Positions 1 through 8,885 of a stretch of 64,000 bases of DNA are shown here, in pieces. This DNA is from Proteiniborus ethanoligenes (lineage in GTDB: Bacteria > Bacillota > Clostridia > Tissierellales > Proteiniboraceae), in the NCBI RefSeq assembly GCF_900107485.1, contig NZ_FNQE01000008.1, positions 35,143 to 99,142 on the forward strand. Reading direction: 5' to 3'. The position numbers and the translations under genes are program-made. Below the pieces are notes generated by a model that worked only from the letters and a program-made list of their open reading frames with translations, had not been told where the DNA came from and made no database searches. Within the stretch, counting starts at the first letter, position 1; each line of letters begins with the position of its first letter.

Positions 1-1607
1 CCATATTTCCAGGGAAATATCTTGTCGAATTTCAAAAGCTAAGGCACATTATGTTAATATTATTATCAATATACATAGTAGATAATATGCTTACATTTTT
101 ACAGGAATATTTAGTGGCAGGTATTGCTCAAAGAGTGGTTTTCACATTAAGAGAAAACCTATTTCAAAAGCTTCAATCCTTACCTATTATGTTTTTTGAT
201 ACCCATACTCATGGAGAGATTATGAGTAGGCTATCTAATGACATTGACAATGTAAGCACTACCATATCTCAATCTATTATACAGTTTATGGCATCTTCGG
301 TTAGTATACTAGGTTCATTGGCCATGATGATTTATTTAAGCCCATTAATGACTGCTGCAAGCATGATTACTGTACCTATGGTATATTTCCTTACTAGATT
401 TATAGCAAAAAAAACTAAGCTTTTATTTAGAGAGCAGCAAAAAACCTTAGGTAGATTAAATGGACATATTGAAGAAACCATAGCAGGAATACATGTGGTA
501 AAGGCCTTTAACAATGAAGAAAAGGTAATAGATGAGTTTAAAGCTCAAAATCAGATATTGAGAGAAGTGGGAGTAAGGGCACAGATTTGGTCTGGATTTA
601 TCATGCCTCTCATGAATGTGATAAACAATTTTGGCTTTGGGATTATAGCCATATTTGGTGGAAGCTTAGCCCTTAGAGGTGTTATTTCTGTGGGGGTTAT
701 TGCTAGTTTTATCTCTTATTCAAAGCAATTTACAAGACCATTAAATGAGCTTGCAAATACATTTAACACTTTACAATCAGGTATAGCAGGTGCAGAAAGG
801 GTATTTGAGATATTAGACCAATCAGAAGAAAGAAAGGATAGTGATAATGCTATTATCATAAAGGATATTAAGGGTAAGGTAGAATTTGAAAATGTAAGCT
901 TTGAATATAAGAAGGACGAACCAGTTTTAAAGAATATATCATTTAAGGTAAATCCGGGAACTAATATAGCATTAGTTGGACCTACTGGAGCAGGAAAAAC
1001 CACTATAGTAAATTTATTGACGGGCTTTTATGAAATAGATAAGGGCGATATAAAAATAGATGGAATCAATATAAAGGACTATGAAAAAAATAGCTTAAGA
1101 AAAATATTCGGCATGGTACTACAAGATACTTATTTGTTTTCGGGAACTATAAGGGAAAACATTAAATATGGGAACTTAGGGGCTTCAGATGAGGATATAA
1201 AAAATGCCGCTGCCTTAGCTAGGGCTGAGGACTTTATAAACAAGCTACCTCAAGGCTATGATACCTATATAAATGAAGGTGGAACCAATTTAAGCCAAGG
1301 ACAACGACAGTTAATAGCCATATCAAGAGCAATCCTAGCTAATCCATATATATTAATATTAGATGAGGCAACATCTTCAGTAGATACTAGGACAGAGCTT
1401 AAAATCCAAGAGGCTATGGTTAAGTTAATGGAAAATAGAACGACATTTATAATTGCCCATAGGTTGTCCACTATAAAAGATGCAGATATTATTATGGTCA
1501 TAGATCATGGAGAAATAGTAGAAAAAGGTAGTCATGAAGAGCTGTTAGACAAAGGTGGCCATTATTACAACCTTTATCAAAGTCAGTTTGCTAATATAGA
1601 TATATAA
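1..1607 (+). CDS. ABC exporter, fused permease/ATPase (5' end outside window)
   Basis: This is a half-size exporter of the MsbA/BmrA class, predicted to pump lipids, peptides or drugs out of the cell as a dimer. The frame is open from base 3, before the first ATG at 51, and an exporter of this class is usually about 570-600 residues. So roughly the first 50-70 residues, with the first membrane helix, lie upstream of the window. The visible part has the membrane domain, with the typical 'FFDTHTHGEIMSRLSNDID' coupling region, and then a complete ATPase: Walker A GPTGAGKTT, signature LSQGQRQ, Walker B ILILDEATSSVD and the switch histidine in IAHRLSTI. Such genes often occur as tandem pairs forming heterodimers, so a partner may sit upstream. 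The substrate cannot be told from the sequence. Confidence 0.93.
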   Translation, partial: IFPGKYLVEFQKLRHIMLILLSIYIVDNMLTFLQEYLVAGIAQRVVFTLRENLFQKLQSLPIMFFDTHTHGEIMSRLSNDIDNVSTTISQSIIQFMASSVSILGSLAMMIYLSPLMTAASMITVPMVYFLTRFIAKKTKLLFREQQKTLGRLNGHIEETIAGIHVVKAFNNEEKVIDEFKAQNQILREVGVRAQIWSGFIMPLMNVINNFGFGIIAIFGGSLALRGVISVGVIASFISYSKQFTRPLNELANTFNTLQSGIAGAERVFEILDQSEERKDSDNAIIIKDIKGKVEFENVSFEYKKDEPVLKNISFKVNPGTNIALVGPTGAGKTTIVNLLTGFYEIDKGDIKIDGINIKDYEKNSLRKIFGMVLQDTYLFSGTIRENIKYGNLGASDEDIKNAAALARAEDFINKLPQGYDTYINEGGTNLSQGQRQLIAISRAILANPYILILDEATSSVDTRTELKIQEAMVKLMENRTTFIIAHRLSTIKDADIIMVIDHGEIVEKGSHEELLDKGGHYYNLYQSQFANIDI

Positions 1608-1669
1608 AACTAAGTTTCAATCAAAGTGAAGGTTTTAAGATTACACAAAACTATAAAGGAGACAACAAT

Positions 1670-2740
1670 ATGAAGAAGAAATATTCTTTAACCATAGTTA
1701 TCCTTATTGTGTCTATAATAATTTATATAGGAATAAGTAATGGCTTGTTAGGTGGAAATAGGAGCAGCTTAATATCTGGTGAAAACAGCCATACAGAGTT
1801 GTCAAGTGATGTTGAAGCAGAAGGAGAGGCGGATTCAGACCTAAATAATAAAATAAATGGAGTAGAATCACTAGATTTAGAAAAGCCATTAGAGCACACA
1901 GGGTCTATAGAAGAAGGAATTTTTTTATTTGAGGATAAGGAAAGTGGTTTTTTTGTTAAAGAAAGAAAAGGATATTACATATCTAAATATGGCAAAATCA
2001 AAGTTAGAGAATGGGAAAAATTTTCTCATGTAGAGCACAGGTATAAAGATGTAATAGAATTTTTAACTGAAGTAGATTATTTAGTAGAATCTATTAGTCA
2101 ATATCTAAATAAACCAAACTGGCTTGATGAATATAAAGAGAAGCAAGGAGAAGCTTTTGATGGTCTTATAAATTTTAAGTTTCTCTATGGAAATATTTCC
2201 TTTGTTGTTACGTATGATTATTTTATATTAGAAGTAAATATAAATGCAGATGATTTTAAGGAAGGTATTCCACCTTTGGCACATGAATTGGCCCATCTTA
2301 TTGCACGAAATGGTAGCCATTTAGCTTTAACTGAAGGTTTAGCTCAAGTGATACAAGGGGAGTTCAGCAACATGGACCTATCAATTCATCTACACGAAAT
2401 TATTATTCCTTATTCCAAGTTTTATCTAACAGAGGAAAACCAAATAGCAATCGATGCTATTAGTAAACTGGAGGAATTGGAGCTAGACTTTTATGGAGAT
2501 TCATTTGAACTTGTGGATTCATTCTATACATTAAGCTATTCCTTCGTAAAATATCTAATCGATGAGTATGGAATAGATAAATTTATGGAGATATATTATG
2601 CAGAAGATCTCAATTCAAAATATGAGGAGATATATGGTAAAAATGCTGAGCAATTATGTGAGGAATGGACTGATTACGTAAACGAATATATTTTTGATTG
2701 GGAAGAATATTATAATAGGCAAGAGAAGAATCAGTCCTAG
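1670..2740 (+). CDS. Membrane-anchored HEXXH zinc metallopeptidase, peptidase-MA-like
   Basis: A predicted extracellular protease of 356 residues held by an N-terminal signal anchor (KKKYSLTIVILIVSIIIYIG). A low-complexity acidic linker at about residues 40-75 follows. The catalytic helix holds H205-E-L-A-H209 and a downstream glutamate at E222 in LTEGLAQ, an arrangement typical of gluzincins in which two histidines and a distal glutamate bind zinc. The C-terminal part ends with a motif (EEWTDYVNEY) commonly seen in peptidase-MA-like proteins. The ribosome site AAGGAG lies just before the ATG. It starts about 60 bases after the ABC exporter and may be in the same transcript. I do not recognise a specific named family member, and the substrate is unknown. 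Confidence 0.75.
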   Translation: MKKKYSLTIVILIVSIIIYIGISNGLLGGNRSSLISGENSHTELSSDVEAEGEADSDLNNKINGVESLDLEKPLEHTGSIEEGIFLFEDKESGFFVKERKGYYISKYGKIKVREWEKFSHVEHRYKDVIEFLTEVDYLVESISQYLNKPNWLDEYKEKQGEAFDGLINFKFLYGNISFVVTYDYFILEVNINADDFKEGIPPLAHELAHLIARNGSHLALTEGLAQVIQGEFSNMDLSIHLHEIIIPYSKFYLTEENQIAIDAISKLEELELDFYGDSFELVDSFYTLSYSFVKYLIDEYGIDKFMEIYYAEDLNSKYEEIYGKNAEQLCEEWTDYVNEYIFDWEEYYNRQEKNQS

Positions 2741-2829
2741 GAAAAATAATATCCAATAAAAAAACCATATTGCAAATGTTATGCTAATAACATATTCTAT
2801 AATTGATATAATTACTAGGAGGTATGAAG

Positions 2830-3702
2830 ATGAAAAGAATAATTTTTGTAGCATTAATTATAGCTTTAGTAATCTCAACATTTGGTTGTACAAAACAAGA
2901 GGAAAAGGTCATTAAGATGGGTTTTGTTCCTATGAGAGACGGAGACAAATTAATAGAATCTGTAGAACCTTTAACTAATATGCTTTCTGAAGAGCTTGGA
3001 ATAAAGGTAGAGGGATTTACAGCTACTAACTATGTTGGAGTTGTAGAGGGATTAGGCTCTGGTCAAGTTGATTTTGGATTTATACCGCCTTTTGCATATG
3101 TTTTAGCCAACAAAGAGAGCAATGCACAAGTTATACTTACAGCATTAAACAAAAGCGGTGAAGCTAAATACCGCTCACAGTTTTTAGTAAGAAAAGATGG
3201 AGAAATTAAAAGCTTTGAGGATATTAAAGGTAAGACAGTAGCTTTTGTAGATCCATCTTCAACATCAGGATATCTTTTCCCAGGAGCACATTTAATCAAG
3301 GAAGGAATAGATATTGAAAAGGATATAGATTATGTTTATAGTGGCGGGCATGACAAGTCATTACAGCTTCTTTTATATGGGGATGTGGACGTTGCAGTTA
3401 CCTTTGTAGATGTTAGAGAAAGGTATGCAAATGAGTTTCCTGATGCAATGGAGAAAACAGAGGTTCTAGATTATACAGATTATATTCCTAATATAAGCGT
3501 AACCGTAAGAGGAGATATGGATAAGGAGCTTCAAAATAAGATTAAGGCTGCATTATTAAAAATAGCAGGTACAGAGGAAGGCAGCTCACTTCTAAAGGAG
3601 CTGTTTAATATGTATGGCTTTGAAGAGGCTACAGATACAGATTATGATATTATAAGAACTACTGCAGAAACCATGAATGTGGACTTAAAAGAAGGTCAAT
3701 AG
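2830..3702 (+). CDS. phnD: Phosphonate-type ABC transporter substrate-binding lipoprotein
   Basis: This is the solute-binding component of an importer. The N-terminus is a lipoprotein signal with a lipobox ending in Cys20 (ISTFGC), so the mature protein should be tethered outside the membrane. The body is a PhnD-like periplasmic binding fold, with 'GFVPMRDGDKL', 'LGSGQVDFGFIPPFAYVLA' and 'VDPSSTSGYLFPGAHL' as recognisable blocks. The ATG at 2824 is only one base after the AGGAGG at 2817-2822, so the second ATG at 2830 (spacing 7) is preferred. Its stop codon overlaps the ribosome site of phnC, indicating one operon. PhnD homologues bind phosphonates, phosphite or other compounds, and no C-P lyase genes are present, so the true ligand is open. 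Confidence 0.88.
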   Translation: MKRIIFVALIIALVISTFGCTKQEEKVIKMGFVPMRDGDKLIESVEPLTNMLSEELGIKVEGFTATNYVGVVEGLGSGQVDFGFIPPFAYVLANKESNAQVILTALNKSGEAKYRSQFLVRKDGEIKSFEDIKGKTVAFVDPSSTSGYLFPGAHLIKEGIDIEKDIDYVYSGGHDKSLQLLLYGDVDVAVTFVDVRERYANEFPDAMEKTEVLDYTDYIPNISVTVRGDMDKELQNKIKAALLKIAGTEEGSSLLKELFNMYGFEEATDTDYDIIRTTAETMNVDLKEGQ

Positions 3703-3713
3703 GAGTTGATTGG

Positions 3714-4445
3714 ATGCTAAAGTTGGAGAACATTACTGTCCTGTATGATGGAAAGGTATTAGCAGTAGACAATGTAAATCTAGAAGTAAAGCAAGGAGAA
3801 TTTGTAGGCATAATAGGCTCAAGCGGCAGTGGGAAATCCAGTTTACTCAAAACAATAAATTTATTAGTTAGACCATATAAGGGAAAAGTATTAGTTGACA
3901 ATGTAGATGTTACAGGGTTGAGTAATTCTCAGTTAAGAAGTATTAGAAAAAGTATAGGCTTTGTTTTTCAAGACTATAATTTAATCGATAGATCTACTGT
4001 TATAGACAATGTTTTAGTAGGAAGGCTTGGCTACAAGTCTTCCTTTAAATCGATTTTTGGTATATTTAGTGATGAGGATTATGAACGAGCCAGTACCGCC
4101 TTAAGACAAGTAGGATTAAGTGAAAAAATGTTTGAAAGGGCAGATCAATTAAGTGGTGGCCAAAAGCAAAGAGTTGCTATAGCCAAGACTCTTTGCCAAA
4201 GACCTAAGATAATACTAGCAGATGAGCCAGTTTCTAGCTTAGATGTGTCTACTTCTCAAACTATAATGGATTATTTTAAAAAGGTAAATGAAAAAAAGAA
4301 TATTACAATAATGATTAATCTTCATGATGTAAATTTAGCTAAGAAGTATTGTCGGAGGATTATAGGGCTTAAAAATGGGAAGGTTGTCTATGATGGAAGT
4401 GCAGGTGACTTAAGGGATGAACTCCTTGAAGCAATATATCTTTAA
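3714..4445 (+). CDS. phnC: Phosphonate-type ABC transporter ATP-binding protein
   Basis: This is the cytoplasmic ATPase that powers the PhnD/PhnE importer. At 243 residues it has the usual length. Walker A is GSSGSGKSS, the signature is LSGGQKQR, Walker B is IILADEPVSSLDV, and the H-loop is INLHDVNLA. AGGAG at 3701-3705, overlapping the end of phnD, lies 8 bases before the ATG. The 3' end overlaps the start of the permease gene by 29 bases, so translational coupling is likely. Confidence 0.92.
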   Translation: MLKLENITVLYDGKVLAVDNVNLEVKQGEFVGIIGSSGSGKSSLLKTINLLVRPYKGKVLVDNVDVTGLSNSQLRSIRKSIGFVFQDYNLIDRSTVIDNVLVGRLGYKSSFKSIFGIFSDEDYERASTALRQVGLSEKMFERADQLSGGQKQRVAIAKTLCQRPKIILADEPVSSLDVSTSQTIMDYFKKVNEKKNITIMINLHDVNLAKKYCRRIIGLKNGKVVYDGSAGDLRDELLEAIYL

Positions 4446-5994
4446 GAAGAAAGCATATAAATATTTATGTATATTAGGAACTGCAGTAATCTTAATATTT
4501 CTTGGATACAAAGTTAATTTTAGCCTCATAAGATTATTTAAAGGGATCCCTAGTATGTTAAATCTTTTTGAAAGAATGTTAAGCCCAAATATGTCATATA
4601 GGAATGAAGTGTTCGGGAAGCTAATGGAAACTATACAAATTGCAATAATATCTTCTATTACAGGTGTTTTTATTGCAGTACCCTTTTCATTACTTATTGC
4701 TAGCAATATTGCTCCAAACAAGCAATTTTCAGTATTGTTATCAGCTTTATTCTCATTTTTAAGAACTATTCCTAGCCTAATTTGGGCAGCACTTTTAGTG
4801 AGCGTGTTTAGCATAGGAAAATTTTCGGGAATTATAGCTCTTACTATTATTGCATTTTTAATGTCTTTAAAGCTATTTAGGGAATATATCCAGTCAATTA
4901 ATGAAAACCAGCTAAATTCAACTATATCTGTAGGAGCAAGTTCTTTGCAGGTTTTAAGGTATTGCGTTTTACCACACATGTTTGAGCTGTCTATTTCAGT
5001 TTTTTTTATAGTTTTCGAAACTAATATTAGAAGTGCTACTATTTTAGGACTGGTAGGTGCTGGTGGTATAGGACAAATTATGTGGAGAGATTTAAATCAT
5101 TTAAGATACGATAACTTATCAACCTTGATACTAATCTTATTCACAACAATTTTATTAATAGATTTATCTAGTTTATTTATCAGAAGCTACCTAAAGAAAT
5201 CATATATTAATTTTAAATCCATAAGCTCCTATAAAAAATATAAAGCCCTACAGAGTATATATATACCTCTAATAATAATTGGACTAATGTTTTTAGTTAT
5301 TAAATCCTTAAATATATCCTATGACAGGTTTATCCTTGGATTAGGACAAGGTGGACAGATATTAGGGAGAATGATAAAAATAGACCTTTCATATTTTCCT
5401 AAATTCATAGAGGGTATAAAAGAAAGCTTTTTCATAGCCATCTTTGCTACTATTGTTGGAGGCATTTTTGCATTAGCGCTTTCCTATTTAACTGCATATA
5501 ATACAGCTCCAAACAAAGGAGTATCTTTGTTTTTAAAGGGCGCCATCAATGTTTTAAGAACATTCCCACCTATAATAACAGCAATAATTTTCTTTAGAGG
5601 AATAGGACCTGGACCCTTAGCTGGAGCCATGGCACTTAGCATATATACTACAGGTGTACTTACAAAGATGTATAGTGAAGTACTAGAAAGCACACAAAAA
5701 AACATTCAAGATAGTGTAATAGTAACTGGTGCTACAAACCTTCAAAGCTATAGCAATGGACTATTACCACACACCTTTCCGACCTTTATAAGCCTTCTAT
5801 TATATAGATTAGAATCTAATATTAGAAATTCTACTATTTTAGGTGTTATAGGAGCTGGAGGCATAGGAACCATATTATCTATGAACATTACATGGAGGAA
5901 CTGGGAAAGAGTAGGCTTTTTGCTTTTAGGTATTTCTTTAATGATAATTATAATAGACAAGATAAGCTATTATATAAGGAGACTGTTATCATAA
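4417..5994 (+). CDS. phnE: Double-length PhnE permease (two PhnE domains fused)
   Basis: A 525-residue membrane protein containing two copies of the PhnE permease domain, about residues 55-265 and 320-520. Each copy carries an EAA-like coupling loop: 'VGASSLQVLRYCVLPH' in the first and 'TGATNLQSYSNGLLPH' in the second, each followed by a 'GxxGAGGIG' segment. Many operons encode two separate phnE genes, whereas here both halves of the channel are one chain. The start overlaps phnC by 29 bases. The next in-frame ATG is about 45 codons later and would remove the first helix, so the overlapping start is preferred even though its ribosome site is weak. Confidence 0.87.
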   Translation: MNSLKQYIFKKKAYKYLCILGTAVILIFLGYKVNFSLIRLFKGIPSMLNLFERMLSPNMSYRNEVFGKLMETIQIAIISSITGVFIAVPFSLLIASNIAPNKQFSVLLSALFSFLRTIPSLIWAALLVSVFSIGKFSGIIALTIIAFLMSLKLFREYIQSINENQLNSTISVGASSLQVLRYCVLPHMFELSISVFFIVFETNIRSATILGLVGAGGIGQIMWRDLNHLRYDNLSTLILILFTTILLIDLSSLFIRSYLKKSYINFKSISSYKKYKALQSIYIPLIIIGLMFLVIKSLNISYDRFILGLGQGGQILGRMIKIDLSYFPKFIEGIKESFFIAIFATIVGGIFALALSYLTAYNTAPNKGVSLFLKGAINVLRTFPPIITAIIFFRGIGPGPLAGAMALSIYTTGVLTKMYSEVLESTQKNIQDSVIVTGATNLQSYSNGLLPHTFPTFISLLLYRLESNIRNSTILGVIGAGGIGTILSMNITWRNWERVGFLLLGISLMIIIIDKISYYIRRLLS

Positions 5995-6033
5995 GCTAAT
6001 ATAATACAAATAATATATAAAGTGAGGGATAAT

Positions 6034-7020
6034 ATGAGTTTACCTAGTGCTTTGAAGTTTGCGAATTTGCCTACAAAGATTGAAAAGCTAGACAGGTTGT
6101 CTAAAGAGCTAGGAGATGTAGAGATCTATATTAAAAGAGATGATCAGACAGGAACAGAAATATCGGGAAATAAAATAAGGAAGCTAGAGTTTGCAGTAAA
6201 AGAAGCTTTAGAGCAAAAATGCGACTACTTAATTACTTGTGGCGGAATCCAATCAAATCATGCAAGAGCTACGGCTGCAATAGCTGCTAGATTAGGGTTA
6301 AAATCATACTTAGTACTTAGAGGGACTAGGGAAGATGATATAGAGGGAAATTACTTTCTAGATAAGATTTTAGGGGCAGATATTAAATTCATTGCACCGG
6401 AGGATTACAGGGAAAGAAGAACAGATATAATGCTAGAATTAGCAGATGAGCTGAATAGAAAAGGGCACAAGGCATATGTAATACCAGAGGGAGCATCTAA
6501 TGGTATAGGCACATTTGGATACTATAGAGCAATGGAAGAAATATTGAAGCAGGAAGTTGATCTAGGTTTTAAATTTGATGCTATAGTTACGGCTGTAGGA
6601 TCTGGAGGCACTTATGCAGGCTTGTTTTATGCAAATTTAGCATACAAAAACAGTGCAAAAATAATAGGATTTAATGTTTGTGATGATAGCAGCTATTTTA
6701 AAGAGAGAATAAAGAATATTCTAGAAGATAGCTTTAAATATACAGGAGAAAGAATAGAGTTTTCTAAGGATGATATTAATATTATGGATGGATATGTAGG
6801 CAAAGGATATGCTATAAGCAGTCCTGAGGAAATTAGATTCATACATAGATTTGCAAAGCTAGAGGGAATAATATTAGATCCTGTATATACTGGAAAAGCA
6901 ATGCTTGGGTTAGTAGGGGAAATAGAAAAAGGAAAACTAAAGCATTATAGAAAAATATTATTTATTCATACAGGTGGGATTTTTGGAGTTTTTTCTAAAA
7001 AAGATATGTTTTTCTTATAA
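6034..7020 (+). CDS. PLP-dependent D-cysteine desulfhydrase / ACC deaminase family protein
   Basis: This is a fold-type II pyridoxal-phosphate enzyme of about 328 residues. The PLP lysine is in the 'EISGNKIRKLEF' block, the substrate-serine block is 'CGGIQSNHARATAAIAARLG', and the phosphate-binding loop is 'AVGSGGTYAG'. This matches the D-cysteine desulfhydrase / 1-aminocyclopropane-1-carboxylate deaminase family, which releases ammonia from small amino acids. ATG 6034 is chosen over GTG 6022 because AGTGAGG at 6021-6027 then serves as ribosome site. It follows the phn genes by 39 bases and is probably co-transcribed, so its substrate may be what the transporter imports. That link is inference, and the desulfhydrase and deaminase roles cannot be separated by eye. 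Confidence 0.82.
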   Translation: MSLPSALKFANLPTKIEKLDRLSKELGDVEIYIKRDDQTGTEISGNKIRKLEFAVKEALEQKCDYLITCGGIQSNHARATAAIAARLGLKSYLVLRGTREDDIEGNYFLDKILGADIKFIAPEDYRERRTDIMLELADELNRKGHKAYVIPEGASNGIGTFGYYRAMEEILKQEVDLGFKFDAIVTAVGSGGTYAGLFYANLAYKNSAKIIGFNVCDDSSYFKERIKNILEDSFKYTGERIEFSKDDINIMDGYVGKGYAISSPEEIRFIHRFAKLEGIILDPVYTGKAMLGLVGEIEKGKLKHYRKILFIHTGGIFGVFSKKDMFFL

Positions 7021-7035
7021 AAATCAAAAAAACAC

Positions 7036-7221
7036 TTGTAATATTTTTTATATGGTATATACTAATAGAGAACCTTAATTCGGAAGTAAATTAATTATAT
7101 ATGAATATTTTTCGAAGTATCTAAGAACAAAGCTAAGTTAGAGTACAGATTTTCGGAATTTTTATTTATTATTTAATATTACAGAGAATTAAAGGAATAA
7201 AAATTTCGGAGGTAATAAAGC
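7036..7221 (+). promoter_or_regulatory. Promoter and long 5' leader of cold-shock gene
   Basis: TTGTAA at 7036-7041 and TATACT at 7058-7063 (16-base spacer) form a plausible sigma-A promoter. They leave a leader of about 150 bases before the cold-shock gene. Long structured leaders that change conformation with temperature are known for cspA-family mRNAs. The leader here repeats a TTCGGA/TTCGAA-like element several times, ending in the ribosome site CGGAGG. Confidence 0.5.
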
Positions 7222-7419
7222 ATGACTGGTACAGTAAAATGGTTTAATTCAGAAAAAGGATTTGGATTTATCACTACAGAAGAAGGAAATGACGTTTTCG
7301 CTCATTTTTCACAAATCAACAAAGAAGGATTCAAAACTTTAGAAGAAGGTCAAAAAGTAAGCTTTAATGTTGTTGAAGGTGCAAAAGGCCCACAAGCTGA
7401 AAACATTACAATATTATAA
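7222..7419 (+). CDS. csp: Cold-shock protein (CspA/CspB family)
   Basis: A 65-residue single-domain nucleic-acid chaperone that binds single-stranded RNA and DNA and melts secondary structure at low temperature. Both RNA-binding motifs are intact: RNP1 KGFGFIT (from K12) and RNP2 DVFAHFS. The length and the '[17 protein letters not shown]' opening are canonical. It is monocistronic, with its own promoter and a strong terminator directly after it. Confidence 0.97.
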   Translation: MTGTVKWFNSEKGFGFITTEEGNDVFAHFSQINKEGFKTLEEGQKVSFNVVEGAKGPQAENITIL

Positions 7420-7435
7420 TTGACTAAGAAAAGAG

Positions 7436-7470
7436 AACCTGAAGAGTAAAATCTTCAGGTTTTTAATTTT
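7436..7470 (+). terminator. Rho-independent terminator after csp
   Basis: A perfect 10-base-pair stem (AACCTGAAGA / TCTTCAGGTT) with a GTAAAA loop, followed by a T-rich tract. Confidence 0.93.
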
Positions 7471-7555
7471 GGCCCTAAGATAAAAGGAAATTGGACAGCC
7501 ACAAATTCATTCCTAATTTATAAGATATATTAAAAAGGGAAAAGGTGGAATGATA

Positions 7556-8827
7556 ATGGAAACTTTGACTTTAGGTTCAAGAGGTCCAAATGTCAAGCTG
7601 GTTCAAAGTCTTCTTAACAAGATAGGATATAATCCAGGAGCAGTAGATGGAATATTTGGTGCTCAAACTAGGCAGGCTGTCATAGCCTTCCAAGGAAATA
7701 ATAGATTAACCCCTGATGGCATCGTAGGTCCTGCAACGTGGAAGGTATTCGACAGACTTTTATTAGGGCATGATACCTATACTATTAAATCAGGAGATAC
7801 ATTATACAGTATAGCTTCTAAGTTTTACACAACTGTAAGTGCAATATTAACTGCTAATCCGGGAATTGCTCCTAATAATCTAGCTGTAGGTCAGAGAATA
7901 GTAGTGCCTTATGGGATTGATATTGTATTTACAGATATTGATTACACATATGATATTCTTGAAAGGCAAATAAGCGGATTAAAGGCGAGATATCCATTTA
8001 TTGAAGTAAGCTCCATTGGAAATAGCTCTATGGGCAAAAATTTATATTGCATAAAGCTAGGTGATGGACCTAATGAGGTGACCTACAATGCAGCCCATCA
8101 TGCAAATGAATGGATAACTACAACCCTACTAATGAAATTTATTGAAAACTTTTCTAAGGCATATGCAAACAAAGAGAATATTAGAGGGTATAATGTTCCT
8201 AATATTTGGAGCAGGAGTAGCATCTATATTATACCTATGGTCAATCCTGATGGGGTAGATTTAGTAAACTATTGGCCCAACTACCCTAATGAAGAATATG
8301 AACAGGCTGCTAGGTTAAATACGACAGGCTTGCCATTACCAAGGGTATGGAAAGCGAATATTAGAGGTACAGATCTAAACCTAAATTATCCAGCATTATG
8401 GGAAAAAGAAAAAGAATTAGAAATAAAGCAAGGAATAACAGGGCCTGCTCCTAGAGACTACGGTGGGCCGTATCCCTTATCAGAGCCTGAATCTATTGCT
8501 ATGGCAAGCTTCACTAGGCAGCATAATTTCAGGCTGGTAATTGCATATCATACACAGGGAGAGGTGATTTTTTATCAGTTTCAAAACCTAGCTCCCCCTG
8601 AGGCCTTAACTATTGGACGAATGCTTTCAAGAGCTAGTGGCTATCCTATATCTGAGAACCCAGGAGAGGCAGCTTATGCAGGATATAAGGATTGGTTTAT
8701 TCAAGAGTATAGAAGACCAGGATATACAATTGAAGTTGGGCGGGGAGTAAATCCTCTACCTATTTCTCAATTTCCTACAATATATAATCAGAATGAAGAA
8801 GTGCTGTTGTTGGGTGCAGTAGTATAG
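7556..8827 (+). CDS. PG-binding / LysM / M14 zinc carboxypeptidase (gamma-D-Glu-diamino-acid endopeptidase-like)
   Basis: A predicted murein-peptide hydrolase of 423 residues with three domains. These are peptidoglycan-binding domain 1 (about 5-62), LysM (about 75-118, 'YTIKSGDTLYSIASKFY') and an M14 carboxypeptidase fold (about 125-420). Zinc ligands are H182 and E185 in HHANEW plus the histidine in AYHTQGE, and the catalytic glutamate is in YTIEVGRG. The layout matches Bacillus YqgT/ENP1-type enzymes that cut the gamma-D-glutamyl-diaminopimelate bond. There is no signal peptide, as in spore-associated or mother-cell enzymes. AAAGGTGG at 7541-7548 places the start at ATG 7556, not 7550. A role in sporulation or muropeptide recycling is inference. 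Confidence 0.88.
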   Translation: METLTLGSRGPNVKLVQSLLNKIGYNPGAVDGIFGAQTRQAVIAFQGNNRLTPDGIVGPATWKVFDRLLLGHDTYTIKSGDTLYSIASKFYTTVSAILTANPGIAPNNLAVGQRIVVPYGIDIVFTDIDYTYDILERQISGLKARYPFIEVSSIGNSSMGKNLYCIKLGDGPNEVTYNAAHHANEWITTTLLMKFIENFSKAYANKENIRGYNVPNIWSRSSIYIIPMVNPDGVDLVNYWPNYPNEEYEQAARLNTTGLPLPRVWKANIRGTDLNLNYPALWEKEKELEIKQGITGPAPRDYGGPYPLSEPESIAMASFTRQHNFRLVIAYHTQGEVIFYQFQNLAPPEALTIGRMLSRASGYPISENPGEAAYAGYKDWFIQEYRRPGYTIEVGRGVNPLPISQFPTIYNQNEEVLLLGAVV

Positions 8828-8835
8828 ATAATTAG

Positions 8836-8880
8836 GCAAAACAAAAGGAAAGGGGACCCCTTTCCTTTTGTTTTGCTCTT
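8836..8880. terminator. Bidirectional terminator between M14 peptidase and codA
   Basis: A near-perfect stem of about 19 base pairs from 8836 to 8876, with an AAAACAAAAGG/CCTTTTGTTTT outer part and a GGGG/CCCC core. It has T-rich flanks on either side and sits between convergent genes. Confidence 0.9.
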
Positions 8881-8885
8881 ATTTA

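Noticed and set aside
2654..2854. Minus-strand membrane ORF across the end of the metallopeptidase
   Set aside because: It is a shadow of AT-rich coding sequence, with no ribosome site and an overlap with two real genes.
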